From assembly GCA_030620005.1 (NCBI GenBank), contig JAUXAJ010000180.1, positions 1-10,813 on the forward strand: 10,813 nucleotides of DNA, in the 5' to 3' direction. The stretch is from Promethearchaeota archaeon (GTDB taxonomy: Archaea; Asgardarchaeota; Lokiarchaeia; Sigynarchaeales; SOKP01). Shown here piece after piece: positions 6,732-10,813 of this stretch. Both the position numbers and the translations under genes were made by a program. Position 1 is the first letter of the stretch. The number at the start of each line of letters is the position of its first letter. The notes beneath the pieces were generated by a model. That model was not told where the DNA came from, ran no database searches, and saw nothing but the letters and a program-made list of their open reading frames with translations.

Positions 6732-7082
6732 ATGGCTAAGGACAGTATTGACATAAAGGATTTGGAAGCATTTATAATTGGATTAAAAAATAGCTTCGAT
6801 ACACTTAATAATTTTGATTTAATTAAAGCTCAAGGGTTCCAAGCTCAATTAGCCAAAGCTATCTCCAATCTCAGATTAAAAATAGTTGATAAAATAGAAA
6901 CTGAACCTAAATTTGGAGAACCCGCTTCTAAAGATGATGTAAAAAAAATCTTATTAACCGAATTGAAAAATTTAAAGAATCTCTTAGAAAGTGATGAGAA
7001 TAACGAAATCGCACCAAGAAAAAAATTTGAGTTAGTAAAAAAAATTGCTGAGATACGCGCAATCTTGAAAATGAAAGAGTGA
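6732..7082 (+). CDS. Small helical protein, unknown function
   Basis: The 116-residue protein is not recognised. It is lysine- and glutamate-rich and seems fully helical, with helices at about 8-25, 30-57 and 68-86 and a last one near 95-115, and no Cys, Trp, signal peptide or membrane segment. Base composition matches the AT-rich neighbours, unlike the other orphan at 2528-2845. The ATG at 6732 follows GGGGAAAA, which could serve as a weak ribosome-binding site. The gene stands between the HAD gene (118 bp upstream) and the convergent URO-D gene (56 bp downstream), and so appears to be its own unit. The size and helical character suit a small structural or adaptor protein, but no function is claimed. 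Confidence 0.75.
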   Translation: MAKDSIDIKDLEAFIIGLKNSFDTLNNFDLIKAQGFQAQLAKAISNLRLKIVDKIETEPKFGEPASKDDVKKILLTELKNLKNLLESDENNEIAPRKKFELVKKIAEIRAILKMKE

Positions 7083-7138
7083 GAATTCACTTCAAATATG
7101 AGTCAAAAGCTATTAGATTTTTGAAAAATTTCTTCTCC

Positions 7139-8311
7139 TTAATAATTCCGAAATTCATTTGCAGCATCAAACATGGCAACTATATTTTGAGGAGGCACTT
7201 CTGCCGTGATATTATGAATGTTTGCCGCAATATGACCCCCTCCTGATTTCAAGCATTCAAAATTTCTTCGTACTTCATCTCTTATTTGTTCTGAAGTTCC
7301 GAAAGGGAGCGTTTTTTGAGTGTTGCACAGTCCGCCCCAAAATGTGATCATCTCCCCAAACCTTTTTTTCAAACTGCAAGGTTCCATGTCGTAAGCAGAA
7401 ATTTGGGTGGGATTAACAGCATCGTATCCAATCTCTGCAAAGTGAGAAATAAACAAGGGAATTGAACCACAGCAATGGTAATTTATTTTTACATCTGCTA
7501 ATTCATGTATATTCGTTGAAAGCGTGCATTCTAAGGGTTTAATAATGTTTTCATAGATTTTTACACTCATGATAGGTCCTGCTTGTTCGGCTAAATCTCC
7601 ATTGATGCATACAACATCTAAAAAATCTCCAACCTCGTCTAAAAAAGTAACGTTATAGTCCATCCAATACTTTAAGAGGCCTTCCATTGCCGCAATAATT
7701 AATTCTTGTTTTGTTCGAAGATATCTTAATACTTTAGTAAAGCCAAAGAGAAAAGTAGTATATTCATACACACAACCAGTAGGAGGTGTAACTAATGCAT
7801 ATTCTGTCGTTTCACGCATTTTTTTTGCATGTTCTTTTAAACCCTTAAAAGGAGTCTTATCTATTCCGTCAGGCCAATCGTAGTTTTCAATCTCTTGAAC
7901 GGTTTTAAAATCCGCAAAAGGATGGATTACGGGATCGAAATACAAGATATTTTCAATATCTTTTTTAGCGTCATTCCCCCAAAAACATCCGAATTGATCG
8001 TATAATCCAACGTATTTTCCCTCGTATTGAGGTTCCACCTCATCAATTTTTATCATGCCGCCAAGAGGTCGAACATATCTCGTATCAATGTTAAATCTCT
8101 GTAAAACTTCTTCGCATGGAACAGCTAGTTGTTGGACGAAGTCGTAATATTGAATATTTTTATCTTCAATTTCTAAATAATCTAACAATCTTAAATAGGC
8201 TTTAATGTGGATGCCGGACTGATTCCCTCCCAAATCAAGAGGTATTCTATCAGGCTGCTGGTGATTTAAAGCGGAGTTAACTCTTTCTCGCGAATTCATG
8301 AATACTCGCAT
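7139..8311 (-). CDS. URO-D / MtaA-family protein
   Basis: The 390-residue protein belongs to the uroporphyrinogen decarboxylase superfamily, the group that also holds MtaA/CmuA-type methyltransferases. Visible landmarks are NSRERVNSALNHQQPDRIPLDLGG at the N-terminus (6-29), GDLAEQAGPIMS (238-249), YHCCGS (278-283) giving the H-x-C metal motif with H279 and C281, and HNITAEVPPQNIVAMFDAA (366-384). The C-terminal Cys of the MtaA zinc site is not present; that region reads AANIHN with H366. It is therefore more likely a methyltransferase or related enzyme of the broad anaerobic clade than a heme-pathway decarboxylase (inference). The family normally starts at Met5 (base 8299), so the ATG at 8311 may be four codons too early. 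It diverges from the GNAT gene. Confidence 0.9.
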   Translation of the reverse strand: MRVFMNSRERVNSALNHQQPDRIPLDLGGNQSGIHIKAYLRLLDYLEIEDKNIQYYDFVQQLAVPCEEVLQRFNIDTRYVRPLGGMIKIDEVEPQYEGKYVGLYDQFGCFWGNDAKKDIENILYFDPVIHPFADFKTVQEIENYDWPDGIDKTPFKGLKEHAKKMRETTEYALVTPPTGCVYEYTTFLFGFTKVLRYLRTKQELIIAAMEGLLKYWMDYNVTFLDEVGDFLDVVCINGDLAEQAGPIMSVKIYENIIKPLECTLSTNIHELADVKINYHCCGSIPLFISHFAEIGYDAVNPTQISAYDMEPCSLKKRFGEMITFWGGLCNTQKTLPFGTSEQIRDEVRRNFECLKSGGGHIAANIHNITAEVPPQNIVAMFDAANEFRNY

Positions 8312-8325
8312 TTTTTTAAATTCTT

Positions 8326-8345
8326 AATCATTATTACCAATGATT
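8326..8345. repeat. Inverted repeat in the URO-D promoter region
   Basis: AATCATT (8326-8332) and AATGATT (8339-8345) are exact reverse complements with a 6-nt spacer. The element sits 15-34 bp before the URO-D ATG, at the position expected for its transcription start. This is a classic place for a repressor operator; it could also form a hairpin in a short leader. Confidence 0.45.
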
Positions 8346-8352
8346 CATAAAA

Positions 8353-8370
8353 ATTAATTGTTATTAATTG
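8353..8370. repeat. Direct repeat with 10-bp period in the divergent region
   Basis: ATTAATTG occurs at 8353-8360 and again at 8363-8370, that is, on the same face of the helix one turn apart. It adjoins the inverted repeat at 8326-8345 and precedes the GNAT TATA element. The AT-rich composition weakens the case, but the spacing is that of a tandem protein-binding site. Confidence 0.35.
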
Positions 8371-8383
8371 AAAGATAGATTTT

Positions 8384-8392
8384 CTTAAAAAA
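8384..8392 (+). promoter_or_regulatory. Candidate TATA box of the GNAT-TatD unit
   Basis: CTTAAAAAA is centred about 29 nt before the ATG at 8417, which would give a leaderless or nearly leaderless transcript. No ribosome-binding site precedes that ATG. Confidence 0.4.
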
Positions 8393-8416
8393 GTAAAATT
8401 AGAATAAAAAAATCGA

Positions 8417-9232
8417 ATGGGAATAGATTTGAAGATTATAGATCTTGAGGAAAAATATCTACAAGAATATTTTATGTGTCTTGAAGAATGGTCGGATGAA
8501 ATAAAAGAAGCAGGAAATCATAAAGAGACATGGTTTAATAAAATGAAAGATAAAGGTCTTGGAGTTAAACTTGCGGTTGATGAGAGAAGTGTTATTGGTG
8601 GAATGATTCAATATATTCCTATAGAATACTCTAATGCTGAAGGAGTTGATCTTTACTTCATAAATTGTATCTGGGTTCACGGATATAAGGAAGGACGGGG
8701 CAATTATCAAAAAAAAGGTTATGGTAAGGCTTTACTTCAAGCTGCTGAAGATGATGTTAAAAAAAGAGGGGCTAAAGGAATAGTCGCATGGGGCGTTTCT
8801 CTTCCATTTTGGATGAGGGCATCATGGTTTAAAAAGAAAGGTTATACAAAAATAGATAAAGATGGAATGGCAATATTGCTTTGGAAACCATTTACTGATG
8901 ATGCTATTCCCCCTAAATGGATAAAACAAAAAAAGAAGCCTCAATCGGTACCTGGTAAAGTGGTAATAACCTCTTTTCTAAATGGATGGTGTCCAGCACA
9001 AAATTTAATAAGAGAAAGAGCGAAAAGAGCCGCAGATGAATTTGGAGATAAAGTCGTTTTTCAAGAAATTAATACATTTGAACGGGGAAACATGTTAGAA
9101 TGGGGGATTTTAGATGCTTTATTCATTGATGAAAAACAAATAAGAACAGGCCCTCCACCTTCATATGAGAAAATCAAAAAAAAAATTATAAAAAAATTAA
9201 AGAAGATAGATAAAGTATTTTCAGCAGTATAG
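8417..9232 (+). CDS. GNAT acetyltransferase with C-terminal thioredoxin-like (YoaP-type) domain
   Basis: The 271-residue protein joins two parts. Residues about 5-158 form a GNAT fold: FINCIWVHGY (81-90) is the core strand, followed by the acetyl-CoA pyrophosphate loop Q98-K-K-G101-Y-G103 and helix KALLQAAEDDV. Residues about 180-262 look like a thioredoxin-like domain of the YoaP type: VVITSFLNGWCPAQN (182-196), a helix, the VVFQEINT strand (213-220) and a LFIDEKQI / GPPPSYEKI end. The thioredoxin CxxC is reduced to one Cys (C192 in CPAQ), so it is probably not a redox relay; it may recognise substrate (inference). The acyl acceptor is unknown. It is the first gene of a probable operon with the TatD gene and is cytoplasmic. 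Confidence 0.88.
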   Translation: MGIDLKIIDLEEKYLQEYFMCLEEWSDEIKEAGNHKETWFNKMKDKGLGVKLAVDERSVIGGMIQYIPIEYSNAEGVDLYFINCIWVHGYKEGRGNYQKKGYGKALLQAAEDDVKKRGAKGIVAWGVSLPFWMRASWFKKKGYTKIDKDGMAILLWKPFTDDAIPPKWIKQKKKPQSVPGKVVITSFLNGWCPAQNLIRERAKRAADEFGDKVVFQEINTFERGNMLEWGILDALFIDEKQIRTGPPPSYEKIKKKIIKKLKKIDKVFSAV

Positions 9233-9236
9233 AGGT
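9232..9236 (+). promoter_or_regulatory. Shine-Dalgarno site GAGGT before the TatD gene
   Basis: GAGGT overlaps the last base of the GNAT stop codon and matches the archaeal 16S rRNA 3' end. It is 7 nt from the TTG at 9244, an ideal spacing, and 46 nt from the ATG at 9283. It is the clearest ribosome-binding site in the window, as expected for an operon-internal gene in a genome that otherwise uses short leaders. Confidence 0.5.
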
Positions 9237-9243
9237 TGAATGG

Positions 9244-10041
9244 TTGCAAAAACTTCAAAGGGATTCTGACATAAAAGATAGTATGCTCATTGATACTCAT
9301 TGTCATGCAAATTTGTACTTGATTTTAGAGGAAATTTTAAAGGAAGCTAAGGAAGCCAGGGTTGAAAAAATCATTTCAGTTAGTATGAGCGCCAAGAGTC
9401 TTGAGAGAAACTTAGAATTAGCAAAAAGATTTGATATGGTGTATCCCGCATTAGGAATACATCCTGAGGAAGTAAGAGAAAATCCTAATTTAGAGAACCA
9501 GATGGACATTATTATTGAGCTTATTCGTAATAACAAGGATAAGATATGTGCAATTGGAGAAATAGGTTTAGATCATCATTTTGTAAAAAATAAGGAATTA
9601 TATCCATTACAAAAGAAAATCTTTGATACCATGTTATCGCTCGCACAGGAATTAGAATTACCCGTAAACCTCCATACAAAGGGAGCAGAAAAATTAGTTT
9701 TTGATACTTTACCTTCATATAAAATCCCCAATATCAACATTCATTGGTATTCTGGACCCGAAGATCTTCTAAAACTAGGCATTGATAGGGGTTATTATTT
9801 TTCTATTACTCCAGCTATTAGTTATTCCCCCGCAGTAAAAAAGACCGTTTTTATGGTTGATATAGAACATTTACTTCTTGAAAGCGACGGTCCTGTAGAA
9901 TCTAGGGGGATTATTTGGACTCCTGCTATGATAAAAAATGTAATTAATTCTATTTCTAAATTAGTAAATATCCCAATTGAGGAATTAGAAAGACAAATTG
10001 AAAAAAACACTGAAATAATTTTCCCAAAGATTTTCAAATAA
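9244..10041 (+). CDS. TatD-family metal-dependent hydrolase
   Basis: The protein has the full set of TatD metal ligands (numbered from the TTG at 9244): H19 and H21 in IDTHCHA, E106 in AIGEIGLDHH, H144 in NLHTKG, H167 in NIHWYS and D215 in ESDGP. The family is a TIM-barrel amidohydrolase relative; characterised members are metal-dependent nucleases. The start is uncertain. Family members normally begin a few residues before DTHCH, which favours the ATG at 9283 (252 residues), yet GAGGT lies 7 nt before the TTG at 9244, which adds 13 residues (265 in all). The longer form is listed. The gene is 11 nt after the GNAT stop on this choice and is probably co-transcribed with it. Family assignment is firm. 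Confidence 0.92.
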   Translation: MQKLQRDSDIKDSMLIDTHCHANLYLILEEILKEAKEARVEKIISVSMSAKSLERNLELAKRFDMVYPALGIHPEEVRENPNLENQMDIIIELIRNNKDKICAIGEIGLDHHFVKNKELYPLQKKIFDTMLSLAQELELPVNLHTKGAEKLVFDTLPSYKIPNINIHWYSGPEDLLKLGIDRGYYFSITPAISYSPAVKKTVFMVDIEHLLLESDGPVESRGIIWTPAMIKNVINSISKLVNIPIEELERQIEKNTEIIFPKIFK

Positions 10042-10079
10042 CGGCTACACCATTAATTCAAGAATCTCTTGTGGTAGGT

Positions 10080-10126
10080 GTTAAAGGAACTTTTTAACTG
10101 AACTTATCGACTCTCTTTTTTTCTTT
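10080..10126 (+). terminator. Probable terminator after the TatD gene
   Basis: GTTAAA (10080-10085) and TTTAAC (10093-10098) form a 6-bp inverted repeat with a 7-nt loop. A pyrimidine run with seven consecutive Ts follows at about 10112-10126. The U-rich tract alone could end archaeal transcription. Confidence 0.4.
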
Positions 10127-10240
10127 AATGCTCTCATTTTCTTGAGAAGTGAAGATTTGAATATTATAAACTATCCAAATCTTTTTTGCCATATGTCAAA
10201 AAAGTTGAAAGGGCATGTATTTTTTATAATTAATTTTACG

Positions 10241-10262
10241 AGTAAACTTATAAATAGTGAAA
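10241..10262 (+). repeat. Upstream copy of a 22-bp promoter-like repeat
   Basis: AGTAAACTTATAAATAGTGA plus two further As is identical to the copy at 10377-10398, 136 bp downstream. It contains TTATAAATA, a good archaeal TATA box (10248-10256). No gene starts at the right distance after this copy. Confidence 0.7.
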
Positions 10263-10376
10263 AAATGTATGAAGCATTATCAGACTCTATTTCAGCTCTT
10301 TATAGAAAAATATTGCTCCTACATTGATGGAATTTACATCCAATTATATTTTATTCTATATTAAATATGAATAATA

Positions 10377-10398
10377 AGTAAACTTATAAATAGTGAAA
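10377..10398 (+). promoter_or_regulatory. Promoter of the alcohol dehydrogenase gene (second repeat copy)
   Basis: This exact second copy of the 22-bp repeat holds TTATAAATA at 10384-10392, centred about 41 nt before the ATG at 10429. Transcription would start near 10415, leaving a leader of about 14 nt. The position before a real gene makes this copy the likely working promoter. Confidence 0.65.
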
Positions 10399-10428
10399 TT
10401 GTCAAATACTATTATTGTAAATTAAAAA

Positions 10429-10813
10429 ATGGTGAAAAAAATGGCTGAAAAGCAAGAAAAATTAGCTTTTTATGAAATGGACATGATAAGGGATTTGATG
10501 GGCGCCATGGCGGGTAGAGCAACTAGAGCAATGATGGGTAATTTCAGAACTGCTCGTATTCTCGTAGGAAAACTTGGTTTAATGGGCTTAAAGTCCGATT
10601 TAGAAGCTCATGTGGAGAAGGAAGATCGAAGAGCGTTGATAATCACGGATTCTTTTACTAAAAAATTTTCAGGATTAGTTACGAACGAACTTGATGAGAT
10701 AGAGTTTGAATCAAAAGTATGGTCAGGAGCAGAACCGGAAGCACCGCTTTATACCATTGAAAGCGGCGTGAAAATCTGTGAAGATTTTAAACCAAAGGTT
10801 ATCATTGCGATTG
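10429..10813 (+). CDS. Iron-containing alcohol dehydrogenase, N-terminal part
   Basis: The gene runs off the right edge; 128 complete codons are visible. From about residue 69 the sequence follows the N-terminal Rossmann-like domain of the Fe-ADH family: RALIITDSFTKKF (68-80), the WSGAEPEAPLYTI segment (96-108) and DFKPKVIIAI (119-128), which should lead into the conserved GGGS just outside the window. The family reduces or oxidises alcohols, aldehydes or related carbonyl compounds with NAD(P)H and a metal. The first 60 or so residues form a Met-rich helical extension (FYEMDMIRDLMGAMAG at 15-30), longer than in usual members. The start may be the ATG at 10429 or the one at 10441; there is no Shine-Dalgarno site. 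Its promoter carries a duplicated TATA element. Substrate unknown. Confidence 0.82.
   Translation, partial: MVKKMAEKQEKLAFYEMDMIRDLMGAMAGRATRAMMGNFRTARILVGKLGLMGLKSDLEAHVEKEDRRALIITDSFTKKFSGLVTNELDEIEFESKVWSGAEPEAPLYTIESGVKICEDFKPKVIIAI

Larger units (their letters stand above)
10042..10428. other. 387-bp intergenic region before the alcohol dehydrogenase
   Basis: I see no convincing gene here. The stretch holds a probable terminator after the TatD gene (10080-10126), two copies of a 22-bp TATA-containing repeat (10241-10262 and 10377-10398), and a weak imperfect hairpin (10324-10343, TTGATG against CATC-C-AA) followed by T-rich DNA. A transcript from the first repeat ending near that hairpin would be about 60-80 nt; whether it exists cannot be told from sequence. 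Confidence 0.6.

Noticed and set aside
3041..8311. A one-carbon or corrinoid gene cluster made of the radical SAM and URO-D-family genes
   Set aside because: They are separated by four unrelated genes and belong to separate transcription units; no corrinoid protein or activator is present.
10142..10327. A 61-codon frame starting with TTG before the dehydrogenase
   Set aside because: There is no ribosome-binding site or recognisable domain, and it overlaps the promoter-like 22-bp repeat. A chance frame is more likely.
1..10813. CRISPR arrays, insertion-sequence ends, rRNA or clear tRNA genes
   Set aside because: No regularly spaced repeats, transposase or terminal inverted repeats, and no RNA gene signatures, were seen when reading both strands by eye.

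Overview
The window looks like a piece of an AT-rich archaeal chromosome, most likely from an Asgard (Promethearchaeota / Lokiarchaeia-like) lineage. The reasons are archaeal TATA boxes placed 25-45 nt before start codons, few Shine-Dalgarno sites, and a gene content typical of anaerobic archaea: a cobalamin-binding radical SAM protein of the MJ_1487 type, a URO-D/MtaA-type protein, an iron-type alcohol dehydrogenase and a GNAT-thioredoxin-like fusion. An SDS22-type leucine-rich-repeat protein is also present. The lineage is an inference from overall character; no rRNA or phylogenetic marker is in the window.

Layout. Positions 1-2845 look like an accessory segment. It holds the 3' part of a two-motif LAGLIDADG homing endonuclease gene (open at the left edge), an SDS22-type LRR protein, and a convergent 105-residue charged helical orphan with clearly higher GC than the rest. 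A strong hairpin plus U-tract at 2984-3032 ends the leftward radical SAM gene (3041-4312) and separates it from this segment. Then come, rightward, a four-helix membrane protein (4485-4940), an N-formylglutamate-amidohydrolase-family protein (4992-5744), a HAD phosphatase (5882-6613) with an apparently leaderless promoter, and a small helical orphan (6732-7082). A leftward URO-D-family gene (7139-8311) diverges from a rightward GNAT/thioredoxin-like fusion gene (8417-9232), which is followed closely by a TatD-family metal-dependent hydrolase (9244-10041). After a 387-bp gap, an iron-containing alcohol dehydrogenase starts at 10429 and runs off the right edge.

How the genes work together. Only GNAT-TatD looks like a true operon (11 or 50 nt spacing depending on the TatD start). 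The rest appear to be single transcription units with their own promoters. No complete pathway, CRISPR array, RNA gene or recognisable defence system is present. The most informative non-coding structures are: a 22-bp perfect duplication of a TATA-containing promoter element before the alcohol dehydrogenase; a composite inverted/direct repeat in the URO-D/GNAT divergent region; a perfect 9-bp inverted repeat before the HAD gene; and the terminator hairpin with a tandem 11-mer in its loop.
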